Of a stretch of 64,000 bases of DNA, positions 11,701 through 24,300 are shown piece after piece (positions within the stretch are counted from its first letter, which is position 1; each line of letters begins with the position of its first letter). The stretch lies in assembly GCA_950295325.1 (NCBI GenBank), contig OX485804.1:18786001-18850000 (forward strand), read 5' to 3'. This stretch comes from Polytrichum commune. Taxonomy: Eukaryota > Streptophyta > Polytrichopsida > Polytrichales > Polytrichaceae. The translations under genes were made by a program, and so were the position numbers. The notes under the pieces were generated by a model. The model was not told the DNA's origin. It was given only the letters and a program-made list of their open reading frames with translations, and made no database searches.

Positions 11701-14700
11701 GATGCTAAAGTTATAAGGTTATGGTGAAGTTTTTTTTTTCTCTTTGAAGGATCACATTGGAATAGTGTCTTTATCTTGAGCACTGCAGTCCAATTTCCCA
11801 TGGTGACTCTGTTTTTAACCACAAGTAAACTATAGGTGCTCGATGATTTTAGAGTGATTGAATAAGGCTCAGATATGGTATTGCGATTGGTAACAGTGAG
11901 ATAATTTCATACTTTCCCTCTGTGAATATGGGTGTCTTGATGTAAGTGGGGGTATTTTAAAGGGGAGGGCGAACAAAATCCATACACTGGTACCTTATTA
12001 GATGATTGCAGTGGATGGCGTTGTCCACTTCCCAACCGATGTGGACATAACCACGGTGAAGAGGTGGAGTAAGTGGAACACTATAGCTTTCTTTGGCATG
12101 TGTTAGGAGAACTATTTTTTAGCATCATTTTTTGGCTCCACTTCCCATGATGCTGGCTCTTATAAGTAACTTATACGAGTATGTAGGAAGGAATGCTACA
12201 TGGCAACTACAATTACTATAATTTGAGAAGAACTTAAATGGGTTAGGGTTTGGAATTTCAAAATGGGTGGTGTCCATGTCTCTAATTTTAAATGTATTAA
12301 TGTGCTTCTCTTTTATGGAGTGGGGATCCTAGTTACTAAATCTCTAATAAAATTTTAGAAGTGCACATAACAATGAGAAGATCTACATTGCAATTGCAAA
12401 TGAGATTGTCAATTGTAGCTCCATTAAAGTTTTTCACTAGGTATGTTTCACTAACTATATCTTTGAAATTCTACTTATTTCTTCATTTATTTTAACATGC
12501 AGTTTGTCCTATGTGCTATGAGCACGTTTATTATAGGTGTTCATGTGGACCAAAGACCATAGGAGAGGTTCTCAACACCCTTGCTCAAAAAGCATGAATG
12601 CTTTGTTAAGTTTTTAATGGAACATTTTTTCTTTTTTTTGAGATGTAGTTCAAGTTGCCTACTACCATGTTCACCATACAAAAGAAAATGGACATATGCC
12701 TATGGATTGGAAGACAAACTTTCAATAAGAAAGAAGTCGGCTTGTTTAACTTAGATGCTAAAAAATTTGAAAGATTGGATGAAGAATTTACTACCAAACG
12801 AATTTATGAATAACCCATGTATAATTGGATTTGAAGGAAGAAAATGAAATACCTAGACATGCGTCATGATTTGTTAAATTTAAGGATATTGTTTATTATG
12901 AGAATAGATTGAAGATGACAATAGGACACCGCAACACAATCACTTTGAAGGCGTCAAAATGTGGGCTTTGTAGCACCTATATGACATTTTCTTATGGCAC
13001 AAAAATACGTCTTTCACAAATTTTTCTTTCATTCTAGATATTCAAACATCATGGTAAAAATAGATGATGCTTAAGTATGGATATAATAAAGTCATTTCAA
13101 TGTAGACAACATTTGGAACCAATTTATTGAAGTGTTTGTTGTTTGCATTGTTGATGTTTGATGACCGGAGCAACGATATTTTTGTAGCTTGGGATTTAAC
13201 TAGTTAAATTACATAAAAAAGAAGAAGTTATGTGACTAAAGCTACAACAAAGGTATTTTCATAGAGATATGGAGGGTTTTTATTTATTTCATTGTCGATG
13301 ATGCAGATGATCAAAATAATTTAATTAAATGAGCTTGATTTGAAGATAAGAATTTCATTTACTTGTGTATTTTTCATATTTTAAAGAATTGGAAAAATCA
13401 TATTCGCAGAAAGAAATCTAACTTGCATATTTTGAAAGACCATGTTTACAAATAGTTGCATATTTTCCTATAAATTTCTTTTGAATACAAGGAGATAGAA
13501 TAGGGTTTTTTTAAACGTGCTCGCACAATGAGGGAAGACTTGTTAAAGTTTTCATATTGGAGAAAATTGAACAGTATTTTGACGTAAACTACGACCATCA
13601 AGAAGAGTTTTCATTCTCGATACATATGTCTTTTAATTTCATATCATATTCTTTCATTATTTTGGAGATGTATTATTTTGTATTCTATCATATTTTTCAT
13701 AGAAATATATTTTTATTCAAATAATATTTTTAAATTTATGATTTTTAATGATTTGTATTTTATAGATACGTATTTTGTGGGCTACCATGGGTGTCCACAC
13801 TCAAACCAATACACACATGCAAGTATTGAATCTTACCATGTAAATCTAAAACAATGAATGTAAATTATAAATCACTAACTTCAAGGTCATAAAACATGAT
13901 TTTTAGTGTAACGCTTTAGTACTTTTGTAATTGCACTCTACAAGTACAAATACAGGAGAATTTAATAGCTTTGTTTGTAACAAACGAATGAAAATGATTG
14001 TGACTAATAACATTATGAAAGCAAAATTATTGTTTTGGAGCACATTTGTTGTTGTGAATCACCTCTAAAAGGATCACATGTACAATTATAAAATATTTCA
14101 AGATGTAGGTGAATGTTATTGATCTGTACACCTTGTATATCTCATGCTCTTATGAATGGTATATTAGGGTAACATGTGCATACACTACTTTGTCATCATA
14201 AATGCATCCATTGACATTTTATGGGGTATTATATTTTAATTTATAATTATGTATAATGGATCAATTTGTCGTAAAATTGAATGTATGCTTGAATTAAAGG
14301 TAGCAATACTTCCATTTGAAGTTGATGATGTTTATGATTGTCGAAATACGATAAACAACAAAGATATTTTGCAAGACAAAAATAATAATATGGAGAATGC
14401 TATAAAGATTGGTGGACATGTTGACAATATTCCTATCCAAATTTTTAACACAAACTCAACCATCTATAAATAGATAACTTTTGGGTATAATTTTTTTACT
14501 AAAACAACTAAATAAAAAGCAAGAGAGGTGGTCTTCTACTTGTACAATAATTACAAACAAAGATCACTAAGATTATCTCCGATGTCAATTGTATTTAGAA
14601 TTAAATATAAGATGACAACTTACATTTTTAATATATCTTTCAAGTAGTTTTTTATGATTTAGATTATTTCATTATAAGAAAGATGAATTTTCGTGAACAT

Positions 14701-15885
14701 GCTTGCGGTAATTTTTAAGAAAAATAAAAAGTGAAGTGTTTTGGATGGTTAGAATCTCCTTGTCCTATGAAAATTCTTATGTACAAGACAGAAGATAACT
14801 CTTATATTTGTTATAAAATATATATTAATAAATGTATTACGTCTTTCACTGTAATTCGTGATTGTTTGAAAACTTATATACTAGATTTATATAAATTGAA
14901 CTCTAAAGGTAACATATAAACAAAAATATGATAACATTTAAAATTCTATAAAAATCATACAATAAAAGTATGATAACAATATTTACACCGTAAAATCATA
15001 TAAATAAGGTACTTTTAAGTGGTACAAAAATTAAAAAATATTTATCACTAGACAACTAAAGCTAAATCACGAACACTGTAGTGCCTATCATGTACAGAAA
15101 AAATTCATGTAGGGAAACAATATTCATCACAAATTTAAGGGGAAAAAAAAAAAAAAAAACTTTGTTTGGTTCTCGATTGATAATGCATATTTGAGTCATC
15201 CCACATAAAAATATCATCACAATCTTTTAATTGGACAATGTTCATCATCGTCGCGACGCGTAACTATCTGAACAATGTCTGAATTCTAGCAAAGGTCATG
15301 AACGCTAACGTTTCACATTCCATCTATGCAAATGTTTAACGCCAAATATCTCAGACCTAAAAGTTCATTGTTCTCAATATTGGGGTCTTCACCCACACTA
15401 AAATTATTTGGGCCCTTCCACCAAAAGCGCCACAATTCTTGGATGTCATTTTGAGGTTCCCTTGTATCCATGGTGTTTTGGGCTATCCTTATGGAGAGGT
15501 GAGCAACAATGACACATCGAAAATAAGTTGGAATTGTATTTTTGTTTGTTTAATAATGGGTACCACCTCATTAACTTCTGATTACAAATATTGCAATGCT
15601 TTTCACATCCCTCCAAAAAACCATACTAATTTCATTCTACATATTTTTGTGGCCAATCGATCAAAATTTTGTTTAGCAATAAAATAAAAATTTCGACAAA
15701 CTAAGTTTTTTTTAGACAATCAAATATTGTTAAAAAAATCGTATATTTATAAAGTATTATGTAATACAAATCAAATGTGTATCACTTTAACATTATAAAT
15801 AGTGTAAAAAATATTTTATAATTATTCAGAAAAACATGATCACGATGAACTAAAATACACGTTGAACCCTATAAAAAAAATATTA
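11701..15885. other. AT-rich spacer without recognised features
   Basis: I see no gene. The open frames at 14249-14473, 14731-14919 and 15439-15687 lack any motif and sit in very AT-rich DNA. A poly(A) run lies at about 15143-15160. Confidence 0.5.
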
Positions 15886-16249
15886 CCGTAGTTTCCTAGC
15901 AAGTTCGGCACAAATTAATTAATAAAAAAAACTTGCCTAACTTTTTTGATAATTACTAGCCGCACATGCCGAAATAAAGTGAAACAAAAATACAAAAATG
16001 CCGAATTATTCAAATATTCGCACTCAAATAGCCAAAATAAAATCAAATTTTGGTTTACTAAAGTCACACGAGGCAATAACAACCAATTCACAAACCAAAA
16101 TAAAAAACAATAAGCATCTTTAAGTCACACGAGGGAATACAACTGCATCAAACTCTAAAATAAAATAAAATAAAGTATCTTGAAGTCACGCGCTACATCA
16201 CATGGCAAACATAGAGGAATTCAATGAGAACAGTAACCTGACATGAGTT

Positions 16250-16700
16250 GTCAACTTGGCACCCTGTAATCGGCGGAGCCTGTCAGTTGACATTCTGGAA
16301 GCTTGGCGGAGGTTGAAGCTTGAGAATTGAACGAAGCCAAGTCATTCGATGAGGATAAGAGGGAGGTGTTCTATGCTCTCCTCATTTCTTCCGGTGGTTT
16401 CCTTCCTCTTTGTGCCTGCTATCTGAGAATAGCTTCAAGCACATTTTGAAGCGGGCAAGGAAGAGGGGATCCGAGTCTGCTGCAGGCTTGCCACCAGGTA
16501 TCATTCGCTTGATGGTTTCTTCATGTCGTTTCTGCTTGTGCGAACTGTTCTGTTCCCCCTTATTGTAGGATACAATGTTAGGGAATGTGGGAAGAAGAGC
16601 TTGCGGTGTGTAAATTCTTGGGCTTATATCTTGTACGGTGCATTTTGAGTTGTGGTGTTATGTTGTTGCAGTGGAAGATGGTGTGCCTGGTTGCTTTTGT
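16250..16700 (+). other. Possible captured host-gene fragment with one intron
   Basis: Within the mariner-type element, 16430-16497 reads as an open plus-strand segment (KHILKRARKRGSESAAGLPP) that ends at a good donor, CCACCAG|GTATCA. After about 70 bases, a TTATTGTAG acceptor leads into YNVRECGKKSLRCVNSWAY in the matching phase. The stretch is richer in G+C than the element around it and does not resemble a transposase. A TIR element that carries a piece of a host gene with its intron would be transduplication. I do not recognise the protein. Chance splice-like sites in unrelated spacer are the alternative. Confidence 0.35.
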
Positions 16701-17662
16701 TGCATGTGCATCTGGGTCGTGAGTCTAAAGTGAATGGAAAGCACAGTTGAAGAGGACATTGGCAGCTAGCAATTAGGGACGAGAAGAGCTACCTCGAAGT
16801 TTCATTTTTGTTGGATTTTCCTCCACGTTTGGGACATGTCTGTTACAGTAAATAAGCAACTTATCATTAAAATTGACAAACGTTTTTCCTGCATTTGATT
16901 ATTTCCTTAATGTCATGAAAAATCAAAAAACAATAATTCTAATGAAATTTCATGGTTTGTGTTGCAAGAACATACCTCGTGCGAGCTTTGCTCTTTAGAG
17001 TGGAGATACTTGAACTTTTGTTTGATGTTGCAATCTCAACAACCTTTGTTAATGAACTTTCCATTACTTTTCCAATGCTCTCATTTGTGTCAATGTCATC
17101 TTCTTTTTCAATGATTTCTTCTTGTAGTACACTTGAATCTGCATCAAATAGTGGTATCTTCATGTTTTCGTCCATTGCTTGTACCTGAAATGTTGGATCA
17201 AATGCTTGTAGCAGCCCACATTGAGACCATCCAATTTTGATCATTTCAGGTTTGTTCACATGTGTCCACGCCTTGAACAACAAGCTACAGAGTAAGGGTT
17301 TTAATGTTGACATTTTTATGTCAATGTTCACATCCGTGGTTGCTTTGTCTTCAACTTCCTTGTCAATGTCATCTGAGGTGTAGGTATCAAACTCTTGTCT
17401 AAATGCATGTTTAAATGGTCTTTGTAAAATAACATCTGCTGGTTGAAAAAAGCTAGTACAATTCGCAGGCACAAAAATGAGAAGGATTTGTGGATGATTT
17501 TCTTTCACCCACAAGACAAATTCTTTTGATTTGTGCACACTCTAACAATCTATCAACCAAACCAACCTAGTCTCTTTGCCAATGTTCAAGTCTCTATTTG
17601 ATGTTCTCTATAAGGTTGTAGAATCTTCTCAAGAAACTCTTGGCAAGTTGTCATGTTCGACC

Positions 17663-18978
17663 CTTGGGGGGGCACTCCCTTGTATATTTTGCATACACCT
17701 GCGATAATGACCTATTAAAATGGGGGTTATTTACCTATGAGAAAGGATTATAAGGGATGCTAATTTTTGAAATAATGGTAAATTGTTGTAATTATTTGCA
17801 CCCTATTGGTAATTATAAATTCTTGGATGGTTGATTTTATGGTACCCTATATTACTTATATGTAATTTTTTTCCCTTGATTGCCCCCATTCCTTAAAGTG
17901 TATGATACAGTAGAATTCTCGTTAGAAGCACGTGTACAGAGTAAGAGAAACAAACATTTACTAGGGTTTAGGGTTTAGGGTCACACTGAAGTCCGGGCAA
18001 AGAAAAACACTAAACAATAACAACAAAAGATTGCAATTACATGTCATTAAGCAACACGAGCCAACGAATAAAAGTTGTGTTGGATAACACAGTTAGAAAC
18101 CTTGAGGTCTTAGGGAACAGGCCAGCCACATGTGTCTCAAAGTGACATTTACAAGGTTTGCAAAAGCCCTACAATTGATGCCTTGATCTTCCAATCCTAC
18201 ACATTGGAGGAAAATCCCACGCCATGCAAGCAAAATCCACCTAAACTAGCTAGGATACCATTTACAAATGTGGGAGATATGAGGGTACTCCAACAGAAAT
18301 GACTACTACAGATTTCAAGGTATACTAATGATCATTCAGCCTTTTTTCCAAATTATATCTCCACATGTGTGAGATAGAACAAATTTAGCAGGTTTTATTT
18401 TTTATTTGAAATGAACTCACTCAATGAGTTTGCATCTACCTCATCTAAGGTGTAGATTTTGCTAGTTGATTCATACACTAGAGACACAGTTGAGATAATA
18501 GCATCCACATCAACCCACACACAGTCACTCTCAACATACTTATATTTGTTGAGACCCGGCTATTTTTTGAACCAATGGAGGTAAGCCATAGCAGTTGGGA
18601 AGAGCGTTTCTCTATTTCCGTTTTGGACTGCACGTTTCATCAAGTCAATGGGTTGCCAACAATTGCCCCACTTAGTATCAACCTTCACCTTTATCTTTTA
18701 AACCCTTCCTATATAGAACATGCCATATTTTGGTGGCAAAGTATTTAATTTTTGAAACTATCGTTTTTTCTCCATACTATTTTATATGTACCACTTAGGT
18801 AATTTAATCATGTTTTGTCAAATGCTATATTACATATAATCATGTTTCACAATCCCATAGCACCCTATACTACATCTAATAATTTTACAAATTTTACGCC
18901 AAATTTTAATACAAGACCCTATATTTTATTGCACGTAGTTCCTACGTTTTTCGCCAGTGCCCCCCCCCCCCCCCCGAG
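17663..18978. mobile_element. TIR element with 8-bp target duplication, 1.3 kb (unclassified, hAT-sized TSD)
   Basis: The 8-bp direct repeat GTTCGACC flanks it (17655-17662 and 18979-18986). The ends are inverted repeats, CTTGGGGGGGCACTCCC on the left and, reversed, CTCGGGG...GCACTGGCG on the right, where a run of 16 C has expanded. The minus strand has an open stretch at about 18690-18570 (WGNCWQPIDLMKRAV) that may be a remnant of a coding region. TAGGGTTTAGGGTTTAGGG (17962-17980) is an internal telomere-like array. A second member lies at 41674-42276. Eight-base duplications suggest hAT or P, but the CTYGGGG terminus is not the usual hAT CAGNG, so I leave it unclassified. Confidence 0.8.
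17962..17980. repeat. Short interstitial telomere-type array (TTTAGGG)
   Basis: About two and a half units of the plant telomere heptamer TTTAGGG sit inside the 1.3 kb TIR element. It is too short to be a chromosome end. It fits a green-plant origin for the window, and may have come with the element or from break repair. Confidence 0.7.
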
Positions 18979-20415
18979 GTTCGACCAATGGTTGTTTGTG
19001 CATGTGAGATGCCATCCAGCTTCTTCACATGCTACTCATCCTGTATTTCGAGGAGGCAAACTTTTTGTGTCAAGCCTGTGAAGACAAGTTGAAAGGGAAG
19101 AAGGTTGTCAGCTGCTGATGATGATACGGAAACGGTAATCTGCCTCTTATCTTCTACTCCATGCACTAAAACATATTTAGACCCTTTTTGTGCCCATGTA
19201 TGAGTGCCACCAGTAGGGACAAGGTGAATGCCTGTTTGATCTGTATTGACAACAAGTTGTGGTGGGAAAGAGTGAGCTTTCACAATATAAGCAACTCTTT
19301 GCACCATTTTTAACCCTTGTCCCTCCCAACCGCTTGGCAATTTCCTTGCAGAGCCCGTAGCAGCTTTGTAGCTCCAATTTAAATTGTATCGAACAAAATC
19401 ACGTGTCCATGTTAAACTAACCTTAAAATCAATTGGACCCTCTCCTTCAAGTAAGCTAGGCTCCCTTTTGCGAATAAGACTTCTATTTCTATTTCGAATT
19501 GAGGATGTAAACAAGGGTTGTCCAACATCTCGATGGGCTTGTAACATTTCGATAATCTATTCTTGAAGAATTGGAAAGTTTGAAAGAACATAATGATGTT
19601 GAAAACTTTCACAAAATGGTGTTTCATTGTTAATTTTTGTTTTGACACCCTCTCGTAACTCTCCAGTAGAAGTGAATCAATCCCATAGAGTGCCTCTACT
19701 TAGATAATCATAAACACTACAACTTTTTCCTGGTTCTTTGTACTTAAGCTTTAAGTAGTGCAAGGTAGAGGTGTAGTTTTTGTGTTGTTTCATTGCAACA
19801 TGAATAGGACCCCAAAGAGAAGGTAAAAACCAATTTGTATAATTTCCTCTAACCTTAGCCCTATTTGGAGTCGGTTTTGCAATGTTCTCCACCTTCAGTG
19901 TAAGTAAGACAACCTGAACATCCTTCTTGGGTCTCCCAACCGACCGCTTGACAACCTCTCACTCTCCATGGCTTTCTCCACCTCCAACCTTGTGTTCAAT
20001 GTATCAAAATCACGCTCCACAAACACTTCCATCTCCTCTTTGTTAATTGGCGCAAACATACTCTCCAAAGTCTTTTGCCTTGCCATTTTCACTCTTGCAA
20101 AGCATAATTCAAACAAAAACACTCTGAAATACAAAAGAAAAGTAAAGCCAAACAAAGCAAAATCAAAGCCAAAGAGAGAATAAAATTAGAAAAGATTAGG
20201 GCAAAGGGTTTATAGTAGAGCCGGCCGCCACCATGGATGAAAGAAACATCCGTAATATTTCAACGGCTTCTTGGGATGAATGCCTAAATTACATTATATA
20301 TATTTTAAGAAATGCCAAATTTTCTAATATCAAATTTTAAACTGCCGAACCACGTTTGCCCACTTTAATTAATTATTAGGCAGTTGGGTGCCGAACCTAC
20401 CAGGAAGCTACGGTA

Positions 20416-21780
20416 CTATTGTTTTTTTTCATTTTTTTTGTCTTGATTAATTTCCTTTCATCTCATTTCTTTGTTTTCATCCTCTTTTGCTCATCGTTCA
20501 TGTTCATCTTCTTCACCCTCTTCTCTCTATGTATCTTCGTCATTCTCCACCATTTCTTAGTAATTTCTTTATTTTCAACTTCCTTAAAACATTAAATTTG
20601 TAAACCTCACAAGATACCTCAATCTTTTCCATTTAGGTGGTATTTTTTATTTCATAAATATTTTTGTGAAAATTTGAGTATGTAAAATCTATTTTTATTT
20701 TTTTAACATGATCTTATTATAAAAAAATTAAAAAACATTGAAGACAAATTAAAAAAATACCAAATAAAAAGGAGGATACTTATACATTTGCAAAGAATTT
20801 TGAACAATGTCATCCCAAAATTGGAGCCATTATTTGTTTCCTTTAATTTTTTTTTGTCAATCATTAGGTTGAAAAACTCATCACAACCTTAGTAGTTTTT
20901 TGTTAGTAGGATAAATAAAAACCAAAATAGCCAAAATTAAATAATGGTGCAATATCTTTAATTTACCTACATCAAGTATATATTTATCTAAAAAAATATT
21001 TACAAGAGTTTCTCAAGTTTATCAAAAAAATTAATAAGAGTTAAGAATATAAGACATGAACCTGGATGTTGATTTTTCTTGTTTTTTCCTTGCAATTTTT
21101 CCCATCTCATCTTAACTCTTACCTTACATTATTTTGACTTACCCTATTGAATGAACTTGCTATAACCTTGAAATTCATGGCTTTAGGATTCACTACCTTT
21201 GTGTTTTTTTCTCCACCTTTGTTGATAGTATATGCAATCCTAGACCTTGGTTGTACTTCAGGAATGAGCAAAAGATGATTTTTCCCTCACATGGCCATTC
21301 AAATAGACTCTATGTTGAAATTGACTATATGGAGATTTTGGATCCCTTACTTTTAAAGGATAAAAGAAAGACACTTCCTCATTGGAGAGGTGTTTCTATT
21401 CTTGTTCTTCAATGACATCCTTCAGGATTTTTCGTACTCGTGGTACCTCTTCACCATCACATGTCTCCCTCACCATGCCTAAACATCCCAAAACACCAAT
21501 GATAAAAATTATTTTTCTAAATCCTAAATTTTAACTTGAAATTCAAGCATTTTAAACCAAAAAGCTCTACATACATGATTTAAAGTGGAAGCACTCAAAG
21601 ACTACATAGACTACCACAAACTTATAAAAATATAAAAATATACATAAATTCTATATATACAAAAGATCAACATTGTGAATAGAATTTATTGAATGGTACA
21701 ATGCTCAAAGGAATATTTTCCTATAGGATTCTTTTAATCCCTACCATTTTAAACATCATAATGCAACATATATATATATA
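20416..21780. other. Very AT-rich spacer
   Basis: I see no gene or element. It contains T-rich and A-rich runs and, at about 21767-21782, a short TA microsatellite. Confidence 0.5.
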
Positions 21781-21789
21781 TATACACCC

Positions 21790-22380
21790 AAAAAAAATTG
21801 GAGGTGGGAACTGGATGCTGAGAAAGTGAGAGATCATGCAAGAGCAAACTTTCCAGACCTTATACCACTACGCTAGTTAACTATTTCAACTACTTTTCTT
21901 GTACTTGGTTTAGGGCATCACTATAGTTAGCTAGACCACGAGGCCGATCCGATTGCTCATCACTATAGTTAACTATTGCACAACCTGGCCCGCTTCTGTA
22001 ACCACTATAGTTAAATAGGTCCATGAGGCCGACCTGTTACCGCACCACTTAGTTAACTACATATAGTTGCCCCACTATAGTTAACTATAGTTGTTAAGAA
22101 AGTTGGCAACTCCGTGACGGAGTCGCCTAAGGCAGGGATATTTGCATTATTCGGGCACTATTACCATATAGTCCACCCACTATAGTTAACTATGGTTAAC
22201 TAACTATTTTGAGGCAACTCTTCTCACACCACTATAGTTAACTAACTTTTTTGAGGCGATGTTTCTCGCACCAATATACCCCATTTAGTGTAATTAGTGC
22301 CACTTTAGTGATGACTACGGGTTTAGTGGTATAAGGTCTGAAACTTTCAAAGTGAGAGGGGGGTGCCTTTTAGAGTCAAA
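21790..22380. mobile_element. Inverted-repeat element packed with CACTATAGTTAACTA words
   Basis: The flanks carry inverted copies of one block: GACCTTATACCACTA on the left (about 21856-21871) and TAGTGGTATAAGGTC on the right (about 22323-22340), with related GAGAG...AAACTTT sequence outside them. Between them the word CACTATAGTTAACTA, or a one- or two-base variant, occurs about seven times (near 21929, 21961, 22001, 22047, 22072, 22179 and 22230). A hairpin around GTTGCC.ACT lies in the middle. It looks like a non-autonomous DNA element with subterminal repeats. I could not fix the target duplication or the family. Confidence 0.5.
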
Positions 22381-23052
22381 ATGAGACCCCTCAACTACGG
22401 TTAATCACTTCGATTGGTTAATCTATTTGGGATGATAGGACCTGGGGTATCAGTATACAGGTTGGTTCGCCCCGGGTGGAGGGGCCACTAGAAGCAAGAG
22501 AAAACAATCTCTTATTAGCCATTGGTTCATTGAACCATGTTGCAAGGAAGAAGCGTCATTTGCATATGAACCACAAGACTTGAACCAACATGTGGATAGT
22601 TGCTTATAACGTATTTCGAATGTGACTTCGATGTAGGTTAGTCACCGCAGTACTAAGATGCTCAAGAATGGGAGGCAACTGCCAGGTAGGTTAGTCACCA
22701 CAACACTTGAATGCTTGAGAAATGGAAAGCACTTTTGTGCACACATCATATAAGTTGCCAACCTTCTTCAAGAGGTCTTTGCACGAGTGTAACTCCAACA
22801 TTGCACTTGAGCCATGTGGCTTGAGAATGCTTTGGTCATGATGTGAAATCCTTTTGCGAGATCTTTTGGTGTGCTAATGAATCAAGTTTTCATAGGGTAC
22901 CCAACAACAAAGGATTCATGTGGAGTGGAATCACAGGTTGTTGAAAGTTCCAGGCCTCAATTGTTGTTTATGTGGTCCCCTTTTGCCTCAAGATATGAAA
23001 TAGTAAAGGATCACTCCACAAGGCCTTTCTCAAAGATATGTAGGGTTTCCGA
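22381..23052. other. Spacer, no feature recognised
   Basis: I see no gene here. Two similar phrases, TAGGTTAGTCACC followed by CACTTGAATGCT or its variant, occur at about 22635 and 22687, so a small duplication is present. Confidence 0.4.
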
Positions 23053-23245
23053 AACTACACCAAATATGATATTTAGTGTGACTTACTATTTGGATTTACA
23101 CGGTGTTATGTCTTTTTACTTTTGAAATCATTTTTTACCAAGTGAAGTTGTCAATGTCCTATAATGTCCAAACTACCAATTTAACATTTGTTGGTACCAT
23201 ATGAGATGTACAGTAAATAGGTATAGCATTGTAAATCTTAAGGGC
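23053..23245. mobile_element. Small MITE with palindromic TIR, right end lost
   Basis: The left end reads ACTACACCAAATATGATA then TTTAGTGTGACTTACTATTT, the terminus shared by the copies at 30455, 48151 and 52750. Inside are the family words GTCAATGTCCTATAATGTCC and CATTTGTTGG. The right terminal repeat is only partly seen (CAGTAAATAGG). It is non-autonomous and too short to code. Confidence 0.6.
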
Positions 23246-23928
23246 AAGGGAACAAATGTATTGAATTTTGAGTCTTCAAGGTGAAGTGCCCTCAATATGG
23301 GATTTGTGGAGAACAACCTTCAAGAATGCAAGGGTGAATTTATTTGGAATCGGATGGGTGGCCAATAGTTGTTGGTCGGGATCAAAAAATTAAAAATTAA
23401 AATTAGCAGGGTTGCCCTGGGGTGCCCCCTTCCCCCCATGATGGGGTCATGGCTCAGCCAATTGGGACCCACCCAAATGGCATGATCTCTAACCCCAACC
23501 CCACTGACCCTAGTCAAGAGAATAATATGACCAAGGGCCAAGAATAGACATGTTGCATGGCCAAACTCTTAGTATTAGGCCTCCATGGAACACACTACAT
23601 CATTTTTCTTTTTAAAAAGGTTGAGGGAGCATGAGGCTTCAACACAATGTTATGAACCTCGATGCATTCCCTACCTAGTAGATTGTACACCACAGAGGCA
23701 ATATGAGATTCAAGGACCATATGCAAACTTTACAGCCACATTTCTTTGTCACCGATTTACTAAATGTGATGTAGAAATGTATCTAAACTTGAAAAACAAC
23801 CAAAAAAAACCAAAAAATTAAAACAAAACAAAACAAACATACAAAACAATTTAGCCCTCTTTACTCTTCCTAATGAGCCTAATATTCACCCTCAAAACCC
23901 ACTTAAAGTCATCCAAGTTTGGGAAAAA
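23246..23928. other. Spacer, no feature recognised
   Basis: Nothing recognisable. The open frames at 23320-23541 (minus) and 23585-23821 (plus) carry no motif. Confidence 0.4.
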
Positions 23929-24300
23929 AACTACACTATATATTAGTGTCATATGGTATTTTATGTTACTATGGCAACTTTTCGGACGACACTTCTTATG
24001 AATAAGTGAACAAATACTGTCCCGGATGATGGATGAGTTCGTCCATTGGCCAAAACCCTACATTCTCTTATTAACAACTTGTGATGAAATATTGTCATGG
24101 ATGATTGAAATTTGGATGAATAATCACTTGGTAAGGACAGTAATTGCAACACTGTTAACCTATAAATCCCCCCAAAAAAATTACAAGGAATGACAAATAA
24201 TGTTGGGTTAACAATTAGTGATGGTGACACTATACCGCGGTTTACAATTAGTATTGAGCATGACAATTCAAATTGGTGACAAAAATAAAGTCACATTTAG
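23929..24300. mobile_element. MITE with ACTACACTA-type ends
   Basis: The left end ACTACACTATATATTAGTGTCATA is mirrored by AAAGTCACATTTAGTGTAG at about 24285-24300. The interior holds two related GGATGATTGAAATTTGGATGA-like phrases and no coding potential. The terminus resembles the 43284-43613 element, so both belong to a loose superfamily of ACTACACTA-ended MITEs. The target duplication is not clear. Confidence 0.5.

Larger units (their letters stand above)
16939..20098 (-). pseudogene. DDE transposase of the mariner/pogo-type element, interrupted
   Basis: The reading runs from ATG at 20098 (MARQKTLESMF) through a GRPKKD motif, a helix-turn-helix-like stretch (19892-19677) and a catalytic-domain half at 19547-19032 with VNTDQTGIHLVP (first catalytic Asp), KGSKYVLVHG and DKRQITVSVSSSA. 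After the nested element it resumes with a segment that includes LVWLIDCWSVHKSKEF (second Asp region) and VPANCTSFFQPADV, and it ends at 16939. At least three frame changes or stops and the 1.3 kb insertion show that it is inactive: one frame shift near 19900, one near 19560 and a stop plus shift near 17570. Deleting the insertion and one copy of its 8-bp target duplication joins NNHWSN to MTTCQEFLEK without a frame change, so the reading frame was continuous when the insertion happened. Confidence 0.85.
15886..20413 (-). mobile_element. Tc1/mariner-pogo superfamily transposon, 4.5 kb, decayed and carrying a nested insertion
   Basis: The terminal inverted repeats begin CCGTAG.TTCCT.G.A.GTTCGGCAC at 15886 and, reversed, at 20413, with TA on both outer sides (15884-15885 and 20414-20415). 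The repeats stay similar for about 30 bases. Inside, the minus strand carries a DDE transposase (20098 to 16939). Just inside the left end, three 60-bp-spaced copies of AAGTCACACGAGG (16061, 16122 and 16182, the last degraded) may be transposase-binding subterminal repeats. Between them and the transposase, 16250-16700 looks unlike the element. A separate 1.3 kb element (17663-18978) lies within the transposase. TA target duplication plus a DDE transposase with an MDN/TDQTG-type core fits Tc1/mariner-pogo, but I cannot name the family. Confidence 0.85.
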
